Shown piece after piece: positions 7,723-15,443 of a stretch of 64,000 bases of DNA. The DNA comes from Lysinibacillus odysseyi 34hs-1 = NBRC 100172 (lineage in GTDB: Bacteria > Bacillota > Bacilli > Bacillales_A > Planococcaceae). Position 1 is the first letter of the stretch. The number at the start of each line of letters is the position of its first letter. The notes under the pieces were generated by a model. The model did no database searches, had not been told where the DNA came from, and worked only from the letters and a program-made list of their open reading frames with translations. The DNA is taken from assembly GCF_001591965.1 (NCBI RefSeq), contig NZ_BCVX01000007.1, positions 1 to 64,000 of the forward strand, given 5' to 3'. A program made the position numbers and the translations under genes.

Positions 7723-8295
7723 TTATTTGATTTCATAATCTTGACGACCTAATTCATCGCCCCCAATACCTTGGTTTGCAACTAATGTAATCGGAGTTTC
7801 TAAATCATCCATTTCATACGCAACGGCATTCTCTACAGTACCATCTTTTTTAATATTTTCTAATTGCGTATCTAAAAATCGGTCATCTGGCAGACCAGCA
7901 ACTTCTAACTCGTTGACTGAATTTGGATTATTGTCTTGAATTGCAGTGAAGACAACAACCCAAGCAGTAGTTGGATCGATCTCTTTATCGCTTAGATTTG
8001 TAGTATTGTACCAAATAGCGAATACCGGTTTTTCTCCGTATTCATTACCTACTTCACCAGGTTGAATTACTTTTGTTTCAGTAATGTTTATTTTTAAATC
8101 GACTAATTTCGCCTCGTTATCTTTAAAATAAACATCCTTTGATTCCTCAGTAGCTTCTTTTTCTGTTCCTGTTTGTGTTTCTGCTACATCCTCGGAAGCG
8201 GGTGACTCTTTTTTAGAAGTTTCTTTTTCTTCTTCTCCACATGCACTCAGCATCAATGCTGAGACAATCGCTGCCCTAAAAATTAGTTTTTTCAT
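7723..8295 (-). CDS. lipoprotein with DUF5067-like domain
   Basis: The 190-aa product has a lipoprotein signal (lipobox LSAC, Cys19), a long Glu/Lys/Ser/Thr linker (20-55) and a beta-sandwich-like domain (about 60-185) with the pattern of DUF5067 and related Gram-positive extracytoplasmic modules (VFAIWYNTTNLSDKEIDPTT, AYEMDDLETPITLVA). The signal peptide is near-identical in pattern to that of the lipoprotein at 664-1113, and both have the same ~150-bp repeat upstream. Ribosome site GAGAGGATG precedes the ATG. Such proteins are secreted and anchored; ligand unknown. Confidence 0.85.
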   Translation of the reverse strand: MKKLIFRAAIVSALMLSACGEEEKETSKKESPASEDVAETQTGTEKEATEESKDVYFKDNEAKLVDLKINITETKVIQPGEVGNEYGEKPVFAIWYNTTNLSDKEIDPTTAWVVVFTAIQDNNPNSVNELEVAGLPDDRFLDTQLENIKKDGTVENAVAYEMDDLETPITLVANQGIGGDELGRQDYEIK

Positions 8296-8462
8296 AAAAT
8301 CATCCTCTCTAGTAATATTTTACAATTAATTATAAGTGAAATCATTGATTAATTAATATCATTTATAAATTTTATAGATAAAATTAATAATAAAAGAATG
8401 CTGAAATTTGATTTTAGAGGAATATTTACATTGTCTAAGATGAAATAAAAAGGAGGATAAAA

Positions 8463-8582
8463 ATGAAATTTGATAAGGCGGGAAAACGTAAACAGAGCCA
8501 AGGGGCAAAACTTATAGATCAAAGCTTGTACACAAAATGTACCCCAAACTATAATGCAAGGATATACAAAAATACATACTGA
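8463..8582 (+). CDS. 39-aa frame running into the dispersed repeat
   Basis: A very strong site, AAAAGGAGGATAAAA, precedes ATG and a 39-codon frame beginning MKFDKAGKRKQSQGAKLIDQ. The second half of the frame lies inside the dispersed repeat, which does not keep this frame in its other copy. It looks like the 5' end of a gene cut by whatever placed the repeat, rather than a complete gene. Confidence 0.3.
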   Translation: MKFDKAGKRKQSQGAKLIDQSLYTKCTPNYNARIYKNTY

Positions 8583-8673
8583 CTCAAATTGTATTTCTTC
8601 CTGAAGTCAGTAAAACAGCGAATTCGAGGAACCATAATACAATAAAAATTTCCTTAATAATACTTCCACTATA
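8521..8673. repeat. dispersed ~150-bp repeat, copy 2
   Basis: Partner of 1351-1503; same length and orientation, a few substitutions. It lies about 226 bp upstream of the lipoprotein start at 8295, matching the 238 bp at the other locus. The following stretch to 9020 contains no gene I can support. Confidence 0.9.
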
Positions 8674-9039
8674 ATACGAGACCCATCAAAAGATGAAGTT
8701 GTATCTGCTATTTAATAGAAATTTTCTTGGTATACCTCAATTTGAGTATTTTATCGTTATTCAAAAGATACACTCGTTATGTTAAACGACAACTAAAGGT
8801 GTACATGTTTAGAAAATAATCGGATGTAAATATAACTTTCCTTACAGGTTATAGGATTATTCAGCTAGGCTTTAGTCGTGGCAATTCACAAGGGGGAACT
8901 GGTAGTAGGAGAGCAGTATTTACATAATCTGAGGTAACAAATGAATGGGGGAGTTAGTCGGCTGCATATTTGATGTCATAGGGCCGAAATTCAAGAAGAT
9001 GCGCATTTGAAACTTAAGGGGGAATAAAGAAAAAAGAAA

Positions 9040-9064
9040 GGGCTCTTCCATAAAGGAGAGTCCC
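9040..9064 (-). terminator. terminator of the His/Lys repeat gene
   Basis: GGGCTCT/AGAGTCCC stem with one mismatch and a T-rich tail on the minus strand. It lies in the block 9025-9082, nearly identical to 3743-3800. Confidence 0.8.
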
Positions 9065-9072
9065 TGATTAAC

Positions 9073-9234
9073 TTAATTTGCTCTCCCTTTACAATTGTGT
9101 TTAGGAGGATGACTATCTTTACAGCGATGTTTAGTAGAATGATTCCCTTTATGGTGATGTTTAGCAGGACGTCTCCCTTTATGGTGGCGTTTAGGAGGAT
9201 GACTACGTTGCTTCTTCCTACATTGTTTGCACAT
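9073..9234 (-). CDS. His/Lys-rich 10-residue-repeat protein, CotG-like spore protein candidate
   Basis: The 53-aa product starts MCKQCRKKQR and then repeats a 10-residue unit of the type K-x-x-x-P-P-K-H-x-H/C (KQRSHPPKRH, KGRRPAKHHH, KGNHSTKHRC, KDSHPPKHNC), giving a 30-bp DNA repeat. Start ATG 9234 follows GGAGGG. The composition and tandem repeats recall CotG-like coat proteins of Bacillus, though it is far shorter. A CATAAAATA -10-like box and a palindromic 5' UTR lie upstream, shared with the Cys-rich gene at 3791-4057, which has the same MCxQCR start. A CotX-like gene lies 370 bp away. Assignment to the spore surface is inference. Confidence 0.7.
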   Translation of the reverse strand: MCKQCRKKQRSHPPKRHHKGRRPAKHHHKGNHSTKHRCKDSHPPKHNCKGRAN

Positions 9235-9258
9235 CTTTAGCCCTCCTTTCCAGTGTAT

Positions 9259-9294
9259 TTACGACAAGACTAGTCTTCTCGTAAATATTTTATG
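9259..9294 (-). promoter_or_regulatory. late-sporulation-type -10 box and palindromic 5' UTR, copy B
   Basis: CATAAAATA (minus strand, 9294-9286) fits CATANNNTA. Downstream, AAGACTAGTCTT (9266-9277) is the core of a larger imperfect palindrome with arms TTTACGA/TCGTAAA and a single mismatch pair. The palindrome core and its place between -10 box and ribosome site are the same as in copy A at 4088-4115. Confidence 0.6.
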
Positions 9295-9534
9295 AACAAT
9301 AAAAGGAATATGGTTGGTGATATACCTATAAAGAAATAATTTCTTTTATATTGAAAGGTATATAAACAAATGGACCCAAGAAATGGATTAAAGTTAATTA
9401 CATAGTGGAGAAATAAATGATGTAATGGAGAGGTTAGAAGAAAAAAGTTGAATGTTAGAAATACATATTTTTTTTGCTGAATATGCTGAGCAAGAACAGC
9501 AGAAATATTTGTGAATTATTAAAAAGGGTAAAAG

Positions 9535-9563
9535 CCATCCCACATAGTTTGTAGGATGGCTCT
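9535..9563 (-). terminator. terminator of the CotX-like gene
   Basis: AGCCATCCCA/TAGGATGGCT stem followed on the minus strand by TTTTACCCTTTTT. It lies about 45 bp beyond the CotX-like stop. The remaining spacer 9295-9534 shows only the conserved upstream block shared with copy A. Confidence 0.6.
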
Positions 9564-9606
9564 TAAGATCAATTAGTAGTGTATTGATTAAAGGGTAAGC
9601 TCCTTT

Positions 9607-9993
9607 TTAACCAATTCTTAAAACTAATTGAGCTAACAATTGGATTGCTGCTTGAACTACTACGTCAATTTGAACTTCTGTTTGTCTAACAGTAATTCCG
9701 TCAGAGTCAATAATAGCAACTCTTTGTGATTCGGCCTGTGTAACTTCTAAACTTTGTGCTATTTTTTGAAGATTTTTTACATCAGCATTATCATTTGAAC
9801 CTAGTACTACAATTGCAGCTTCGATAGCAGCTTGCAAGGCCGCTTGAACTAACACAAGCCCTTGAACTTCAGTTTGTGTTACATCGACAGTATGAGAGTT
9901 ACGAATAAATAATCCTTGATCCTGATATTGATTTACTTCTAGATTATTTTCAGCTTTTTGTGGAGCTTGTTTATTATTTCCTTGGCTTGGCAT
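9607..9993 (-). CDS. spore coat protein X/V-like
   Basis: The 128-aa product carries two copies of the CotX/CotV domain pattern: LFIRNSHTVDVTQTEVQGL followed by a hydrophobic helix of Val/Ala/Gln (about 28-63) and AIIDSDGITVRQTEVQIDVV with a second helix (about 91-128). A Gln/Asn-rich N-terminus (1-25) precedes them. In Bacillus CotX and CotV belong to the insoluble outer crust of the spore coat. AAAGGAGAAGG lies upstream of ATG 9993. Here the gene stands alone rather than in a cotVWXYZ cluster, beside the His/Lys repeat gene. The family call is strong, the exact ortholog is not. Confidence 0.85.
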   Translation of the reverse strand: MPSQGNNKQAPQKAENNLEVNQYQDQGLFIRNSHTVDVTQTEVQGLVLVQAALQAAIEAAIVVLGSNDNADVKNLQKIAQSLEVTQAESQRVAIIDSDGITVRQTEVQIDVVVQAAIQLLAQLVLRIG

Positions 9994-10368
9994 AAATTAG
10001 CCTTCTCCTTTCTGTATTGTTTTGTCTTACCTTCATAGATTATTCACCAGCAGGAAAAAGCTATAGACGAATATCTTAGATGCCTATTAATTATTCTGGG
10101 GAGATTAGCTTTTAATCTAAAAACGATTAGACAGCTACTTAAAACGGCCAGAGCAAATATTTAATTAGAAGAGCGTTAAAAAAGATGTAAGTTGATGGAA
10201 AAATAAAAAAAGCCGATTTACTAATTGAAAATCGACCAGAATAATGGCATATCTTTTAAAAGAAAATAAAAGTTTATACAACGTTGAAAGCTAGCACCCA
10301 CACGTAACATTTCTATAAAAGATATTATTAAAGGGTCACTCCAAAAGAAGTAACCCTTAACAGAAATA
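9994..10368. other. 375-bp spacer
   Basis: Apart from a hairpin at about 10331-10360 (AAGGGT/ACCCTT arms, T-rich on the minus strand), which probably terminates the zinc-ribbon gene at 10369, nothing is seen. The minus-strand frame reading through here has no ribosome site. Confidence 0.6.
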
Positions 10369-10569
10369 TCATTTGAATTTTTTAGGATTCTCAACTTTGA
10401 TTGAAGCAACTTCTCCACAGCTTTTACAAAAAGTCATAATAAGCGGGGATCCTACGGCCATTATGGAGCCTATTGGCCTTATATTACCTTGACTGCTAGT
10501 GCCGCCAACTTGTCCAGTTGTAAAAGTATCACTGCCACAAGCTTTACAAACTAATTTTTCGTTTCCCAT
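10369..10569 (-). CDS. small zinc-ribbon protein
   Basis: The 66-aa product has two CxxC pairs, VCKACG (residues 8-13) and FCKSCG (about 47-52), separated by a glycine-rich hydrophobic segment (TSSQGNIRPIGSIMAVGSPL), the layout of a treble-clef or ribbon zinc-binding protein. No signal peptide. AGAGGTGAAAC precedes the ATG. Such small ribbons occur alone in many Bacillales without a defined role. Close to the coat-like genes, but no shared promoter is visible. Confidence 0.75.
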   Translation of the reverse strand: MGNEKLVCKACGSDTFTTGQVGGTSSQGNIRPIGSIMAVGSPLIMTFCKSCGEVASIKVENPKKFK

Positions 10570-10782
10570 AGTTTCACCTCTCTATGTAATATATACAAAT
10601 ATTAACATAGAAATCTTGGCGAATCGGCTGTGGCTCCCTATTTTTTAAATGGTTCAGCAAATTTGGTCTAGCATACAATCAGGCTTTTTGAATTCATCCT
10701 GTACCAGTATTTTATTATAAGCAGTTAAAAGTTATAGTAGCTGTGGAGAAGATGGCATGAAAAAGGAGGGTGATATTTTTAG

Positions 10783-11286
10783 TTACATCTGAGGAGCATC
10801 CATACCATATTTTGCCCATTCTTCTTTAGACGGGCCGTAAATACCTGGGACGTCTAATCCAGCTTGTCTCATAAGAACTGTCATTTGGCCGCGATGGTGG
10901 CTTTGGTGCTGGAGTAAAAACATTAACAGTGAACCATTAGGTATTTGTTGACCTAGAAATTCAATATTTTCACCCATTATGCTGTCATTCCATTGTGTTT
11001 TCAGGGCCTGTATAAATGCGGTGCTGGTTTGAAGATAACTATCTGCTATAAATTGAGCGGAAGCTGGTACAGGATAATCTTTAGCCGGGGCTTCGAACGC
11101 TAAGCTTGTATTTAAGGTAATAACACGGATAGCAGTAACTATATGCCAAGCAATACGTCCTAAAGTCCAGTTTTCTGTAGTTATTTCTTGTTTCAGCGAT
11201 TCATCAGTAAGGGTATTCAGCAATTTTTGAGTAGCATTGGCTTCGAACTCCCAAGTTGCTAAAAAATGATCTAAAGTTTGGAACAT
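10783..11286 (-). CDS. DinB family protein
   Basis: Start ATG 11286 is chosen because AGGAGG lies just upstream; a longer in-frame extension has no such site. The 167-aa product has the DinB metal site pattern: AWHIVTAIRV in helix 2 and LLQHQSHHRGQMTVLMRQAG in helix 4, giving three candidate His ligands, and the family's four-helix length. DinB/YfiT proteins are metal-dependent enzymes, some of them bacillithiol or mycothiol transferases, and are often stress induced. The GIYGPSKEEWAKYG tail is typical of the family. A second DinB-like frame opens the window at 1-416. Confidence 0.9.
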   Translation of the reverse strand: MFQTLDHFLATWEFEANATQKLLNTLTDESLKQEITTENWTLGRIAWHIVTAIRVITLNTSLAFEAPAKDYPVPASAQFIADSYLQTSTAFIQALKTQWNDSIMGENIEFLGQQIPNGSLLMFLLQHQSHHRGQMTVLMRQAGLDVPGIYGPSKEEWAKYGMDAPQM

Positions 11287-11492
11287 AAAAATCCTCCTAG
11301 CAAAAATTTTTCTTACCGAGCATCTATAGCCAATTATACTCTTCATAGTAGGGAATAGAACTGGCCGGAAATTTTGAAAATGAGCAATAAAAAAGTCGTG
11401 TACTTGGCAGCGGCCTTTTATAAAGTAAAAAACTTGAAAGGGGATATAGAAATTCATTTTTACTTGACGTATAAATAGTGAAAAAAAGCTTA

Positions 11493-11939
11493 CTATTCTT
11501 TACTCCAACCATATCGTTGTTGATTACCCATCCAAGAACTAACATCTCTCCACTTTAGTTGTTGGGCGGAAATCAAGTTAACTGGGGAAATACCTCTATT
11601 AGGATACCAGTCAATGTTGTCAGTCCAATGAAAACTGTCATCCTCAAACAGGATTTTTGCTTCATAAATGATGGAATCATGATTTTTAGGACTGGGAGAA
11701 ATACAGAATTGTGTTACTCCTTCAAATAATAATTCAATCGCTGAGGGATTAGCGTATTGCCGCTGAAAAAGAATACGGATTGTAGTATCAAGATTAACCG
11801 ATATAGACATAGATAGGCTTTCATTAACATAGCTGCCTGTCGACATATATAGTTCTTTTAAACAACTATCATGAAAGTTTCCAAAAGTATTTAGTAAGTT
11901 TCCAACATCCTCGTTATTTTTTACTTCTTTCCAACTCAT
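11493..11939 (-). CDS. conserved hypothetical protein
   Basis: A soluble protein of 148 aa reading MSWKEVKNNEDVGNLLNTFG, FHDSCLKELYMSTGSYV, ILFQRQYANPSAIELLFEGV and ending SSWMGNQQRYGWSKE. I recognise the general pattern of a widespread Bacillales family of about 150 aa but know no function; its acidic, tryptophan-rich composition is like small immunity-type proteins, which is only a suggestion. ATG 11939 is preferred to the GTG 9 nt upstream; neither has a strong ribosome site. Confidence 0.7.
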   Translation of the reverse strand: MSWKEVKNNEDVGNLLNTFGNFHDSCLKELYMSTGSYVNESLSMSISVNLDTTIRILFQRQYANPSAIELLFEGVTQFCISPSPKNHDSIIYEAKILFEDDSFHWTDNIDWYPNRGISPVNLISAQQLKWRDVSSWMGNQQRYGWSKE

Positions 11940-11977
11940 CGTCAGCACCAGCCAATCTTTTTTTATACTATTCTAAG

Positions 11978-12175
11978 CTAATTATCTGCAGATTTTTTCC
12001 TTCTACGTAGCAATATCGCCATGAATAAAAAAATTGTGACACATAAAGAGTAAAAAGAATTTTCAAGTAAAGCCCAACTATCATTTTTAAAATAATCCCA
12101 AAATGTTGTAAAAGTAAGCAGTGTTATAAAGAAAGTAATAAAAAAGAATTTGCCGAATTTCGTCAATTGAAGCAT
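11978..12175 (-). CDS. small membrane protein
   Basis: The 65-aa product has two membrane helices (about 9-25, FFFITFFITLLTFTTF, and 38-56, FYSLCVTIFLFMAILL) and a positively charged tail RRRKKSADN, so both ends probably face the cytoplasm. No family recognised. GGGAG lies very close to the ATG, so the exact start is uncertain. It lies upstream of and codirectional with the 11493-11939 gene, 38 bp apart, and may be cotranscribed with it. Confidence 0.6.
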   Translation of the reverse strand: MLQLTKFGKFFFITFFITLLTFTTFWDYFKNDSWALLENSFYSLCVTIFLFMAILLRRRKKSADN

Positions 12176-12327
12176 CTCCCATTATGTATTTTATGTAAAT
12201 TGTACCAAAGGAAGCGGCCATATTGATAGGTGGCAATTGAACGAAAATGCTCAGTATAGTTTTAGTCTGATGCCCAATACTAAACCTGTTTCAACATTCA
12301 TTATTAACGAAAAGGAGGTTTTGCGTA

Positions 12328-12561
12328 ATGAGATTCCTTACATTGGGCGTAATCGGAGCAGCTATTTGGGGTATCGCTAAAGGAATGCAGAATGGTACTC
12401 TTAAACAGTTTACAAAAGATATTTCAAATAAATTGAATATGCAGAACGCACAGCAAATGATGCAGCCTTTGCAGCAAATGGCACAGCCTTTCCAGCAGAT
12501 GAACGATTCTTCCCACCCCATTCCACAGCACAATCAACAGATGAATCAATCTTCAAAGTAA
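12328..12561 (+). CDS. small Gln/Met-rich protein
   Basis: AAAGGAGG precedes ATG 12328. The 77-aa product has a hydrophobic N-terminus (FLTLGVIGAAIWGIAKGMQN), then an amphipathic helix and a tail of Gln/Met/Pro/Asn repeats (AQQMMQPLQQMAQPFQQMND). It resembles small low-complexity Bacillales proteins of the YtxH/YrzK sort by composition only. Possibly membrane-associated; function unknown. The hairpin CCTATAGACC/GGTCTATAGG at about 12634-12664 may terminate it. Confidence 0.75.
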   Translation: MRFLTLGVIGAAIWGIAKGMQNGTLKQFTKDISNKLNMQNAQQMMQPLQQMAQPFQQMNDSSHPIPQHNQQMNQSSK

Positions 12562-12965
12562 GGGACAGCACCTTTATAAGCTACAGATGATAATACTTTG
12601 TTATCTACATTGTAAAGTTATTACTCCTTCCCCCTATAGACCTTAGTTTTGGTCTATAGGTTTCTATATCAATAAAGTAGTGTAACGGTTCTTTTTGGAT
12701 CATGCAGGAAAATGGTAAGAGAACTTGAGGGACTACATAGAAAAATAATTTTATGGAGATTATTATATACAGCCTGCATATTTTAGCGGAAAGCATACAG
12801 CTAAAAAGATACATTTACTATGGCATCCTGCTTTTAGATAGGTTTTCAAAACTTCATTCTAATAGTGGCCAAGCAGAAGCATGCAGGAAGAAACAATCTG
12901 GTTGGAAGCGAACAAGTTTAAATTACGCCAAAAAGGAAAAGTTAATTTATATGGAGGTGATTATT

Positions 12966-13136
12966 TTGGCAGAAGAAAAGCGAGATAAAAATAAAATGGA
13001 TCAAATACATGCATCTAATCTAAATCCTGATGATTTGGATATTCGGGAAGAAAATGATATGACGAAGGAACAAAAGATGAACTCTCCTGAAGCGAAAATG
13101 CAGAACGATAAAGGATCAGCATCAAATAATAAATAA
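12966..13136 (+). CDS. small acidic/basic disordered protein
   Basis: TTG 12966 follows GGAGGTGA at good spacing. The 56-aa product (MAEEKRDKNKMDQIHASNLN, then PDDLDIREENDMTKEQKMNS) is almost wholly charged and polar with no hydrophobic core, so probably disordered, as are several small spore or stress proteins of Bacillales. No family assigned. A terminator lies 30 bp downstream. The 12562-12965 spacer holds no other gene. Confidence 0.65.
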   Translation: MAEEKRDKNKMDQIHASNLNPDDLDIREENDMTKEQKMNSPEAKMQNDKGSASNNK

Positions 13137-13165
13137 AATTGCTAAGAATGATGTAAAAAAAACTG

Positions 13166-13191
13166 CCACAATCTTTAGATTGTGGTTTTTT
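13166..13191 (+). terminator. intrinsic terminator
   Basis: CCACAATCT/AGATTGTGG stem and six T, ending the transcript of the 56-aa gene. Confidence 0.85.
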
Positions 13192-13362
13192 GCTTTTGAG
13201 GGCAAAATGATTATATTCTGCCACCAGTACAATATTAACTCTTTATGCGCTTTTATTTTAAATTCATTTTCCCATAGCAAAAGGGGATAGTAAGTAGGTT
13301 GTCCTTTGTCAAAAAGTGTGTTTTACTTTCATAGAAAATAATAATGCGAATTGAGGTTTTTT

Positions 13363-14541
13363 ATGCAACAAGAGAAACGATGGCAGGCAGGAGTCATCAT
13401 TGCGGCGATTTTTTTCGTCTCACTAAACTTGCGGCCCTCTATCACAAGTATCGGCCCGCTTCTGAATACGATTACAAAAGACTTGAATATTACCAATACG
13501 CAGGTGAGCCTTCTAACATCTATCCCGGTATTTTGTATGGGACTGTTTGCGACGCTTGCTGTACCGGTATTGAGGAAATTCGGATATAAATGGGCCATCA
13601 ATCTGTTAATAATTGCAATCGGAATTTCAACTTGTTCAAGAATGTACTTCGGAAGTTATAAGGCGCTTATTTTAACAAGCTTCGTAGCAGGATTTTCAAT
13701 TGCTATCATTAGCCCGATGATCAATGCGTTCATTAAAGAGCGATTTTCAACGAAAATAGAGCCTGTTATAGGTGTATATTCCTTTTCTATGGGTGCAGGT
13801 GCTTCGTTAAGTGCGGGATTTACAAGTATATTCTTTCAGCGCTTTGATTCCTGGCAGATTGCTCTAGGCATTTGGGGATTTCTTTCAGTACCGGCACTTC
13901 TCTTATGGACATTGTCGGCTAGGCAAAAGGGAAGGCCGACAGTAAGACAAATTGATACGAAAGAAGCCCGGAATCCGTGGAAAACGAAACAGGCCTGGAA
14001 GATATTGCTGTTTTTTGGTCTGCAGACTTCTACGTTTTTCAGCTTAACGACATGGCTTTCACCAGTTGCACAAGAGCAGGGCTTTTCTCTAGTAACAGCT
14101 GCATCTGTCCTGACAACGATGTCCATCGTACAAATCATTGGAAACTTGATAATCCCCATTCTTGTCAACCGGTTTCCAAATCGGATTTACTGGCTTTATG
14201 GTCTGCTTATGATCGGTGTGTGCGGCGGTGGGGTTCTGCTTATCAATGCTGACTGGGCAATATGGACAGGTGCTGTTTTGTTTGGAGTATCTTTATCAGG
14301 TCTTTTCCCAATTGGGTTGATGCTGCCGCTTGATGAAGCTAGAAATAACGAAGAGGCGAGTTCCTGGAGCTCTATGGTATTATCCGGGGGCTTTATGATG
14401 AGTGCCATTGTACCACTGCTGATTGGTGCTGCCTATGATGTCACAGGAACACACGATGTGTCAAAACGAATATTTATTTCGTTGTTTTTACTAATGTTTC
14501 TTGCTGTATATATGGTTCAGGCCAATAAACGTCATGTATAA
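13363..14541 (+). CDS. MFS transporter, CynX/NimT-like
   Basis: The 392-aa product has about twelve membrane helices and the family signature NLRPSITSIGPLL in helix 1, with RPSIT typical of the CynX/YycB branch of cyanate/nitroimidazole-type permeases. A central cytoplasmic loop (RQKGRPTVRQIDTKEARNPW) divides two six-helix halves. ATG 13363 follows GAGG by 6 nt; a TTG 12 nt upstream is less likely. The substrate cannot be deduced. It is single, with a short downstream gap to a lipoprotein gene in the same direction. Confidence 0.9.
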   Translation: MQQEKRWQAGVIIAAIFFVSLNLRPSITSIGPLLNTITKDLNITNTQVSLLTSIPVFCMGLFATLAVPVLRKFGYKWAINLLIIAIGISTCSRMYFGSYKALILTSFVAGFSIAIISPMINAFIKERFSTKIEPVIGVYSFSMGAGASLSAGFTSIFFQRFDSWQIALGIWGFLSVPALLLWTLSARQKGRPTVRQIDTKEARNPWKTKQAWKILLFFGLQTSTFFSLTTWLSPVAQEQGFSLVTAASVLTTMSIVQIIGNLIIPILVNRFPNRIYWLYGLLMIGVCGGGVLLINADWAIWTGAVLFGVSLSGLFPIGLMLPLDEARNNEEASSWSSMVLSGGFMMSAIVPLLIGAAYDVTGTHDVSKRIFISLFLLMFLAVYMVQANKRHV

Positions 14542-14608
14542 TAGAAGGCAGTTCGGGAAACCGGGCTGCTTTTTTCGAGCGGAGCTAGAGTCCAAAATGG
14601 AGGGAAAA

Positions 14609-15403
14609 ATGAAACGACTAATTATTTTATGTTTACTGTTGCTCTCCGGCTGTTCGGGCGGAGGCTTTCAATCAGTGAGCCAGGTTATACCTGAAGGCAA
14701 GCCGGCAGAAAAGGAAATAATGGACGCCCATGTTAAAATCTATAGTGTCGCAGGGAGTACAGATGGTGTCGTATTTTTAGCGGACCAGCGAGATAAATGG
14801 ATTGTGACGGAGGCGTCTGTCTTTAGGGATCACCCGAAAACGCTAGTTCTAACAAGTGAGGGACAGCAGGTAGAGGGTGAACTGCAGGCATTTAATATAG
14901 AAAAGAATATTGCTATCGTACATATACGTAACAGTGCAGAGACAAAAGCGATTGAACAGGAGGATCAGCAGTTCTTAGAGGATATGCTGAAATCGGACAA
15001 ACTGACTTCTGAGGATAGGTATAGGCTGCATGAAGCATTTAAAGTTGGTGATGCACCGAAAAAGTACGATATGACTGTACTGGAGGACTATGAGAAGTCG
15101 ACCTTCACTTATAACCCTGATGCGATTGAACATTTTATCCTTACATTTAATACAGCGTTTAATCAATATGTAAAAAACGGTGACTTTTCTTTAATAGAAA
15201 CGTATATTTTACCGGATTTACTAAAAGAGGCACTGCAAAAAGAGGAAGCGCGGCTTTTAATAGAGGATATGAAGATAACAGAAATCGGGCAATCAGGTTT
15301 TGAATGGGTTGTAAAAGGTGAAACAGCTTCATACGCCATTACTTATAAAGTAAATCGAGTTAATGGCCGCTTTTATGTAACGTCGATTTTTATAGATAAA
15401 TAA
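14609..15403 (+). CDS. lipoprotein with trypsin-like-fold N-domain and TcaA/YvbJ-like C-domain
   Basis: ATG 14609 follows GGAGGGAAAA. The 264-aa product has a lipoprotein signal (lipobox LSGC). Residues about 45-110 (KIYSVAGSTDGVVFLADQRD, LQAFNIEKNIAIVHI) look like the beta-barrel of trypsin/HtrA-type domains, but the His and Ser positions are not evident, so it is probably not a protease. Residues 165-264 (FILTFNTAFNQYVKNGDFSL and following) resemble the NTF2-like domain of TcaA/YvbJ surface proteins. It would act outside the membrane. The gene precedes recQ by 40 bp, but that gene has its own ribosome site and no functional link is clear. Confidence 0.75.
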   Translation: MKRLIILCLLLLSGCSGGGFQSVSQVIPEGKPAEKEIMDAHVKIYSVAGSTDGVVFLADQRDKWIVTEASVFRDHPKTLVLTSEGQQVEGELQAFNIEKNIAIVHIRNSAETKAIEQEDQQFLEDMLKSDKLTSEDRYRLHEAFKVGDAPKKYDMTVLEDYEKSTFTYNPDAIEHFILTFNTAFNQYVKNGDFSLIETYILPDLLKEALQKEEARLLIEDMKITEIGQSGFEWVVKGETASYAITYKVNRVNGRFYVTSIFIDK

Positions 15404-15443
15404 TTTTATTATGTAAACTGTTTTGATCGAAGGAGGGACTGGC

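Noticed and set aside
9073-9234. 30-bp tandem repeats that look CRISPR-like
   Set aside because: The units are adjacent without spacers and keep one reading frame with a ribosome site and terminator; they are coding decapeptide repeats.
1-13140. A complete prophage
   Set aside because: Only scattered broken replication-type fragments occur; no capsid, tail, lysis or integrase gene is present in the region.
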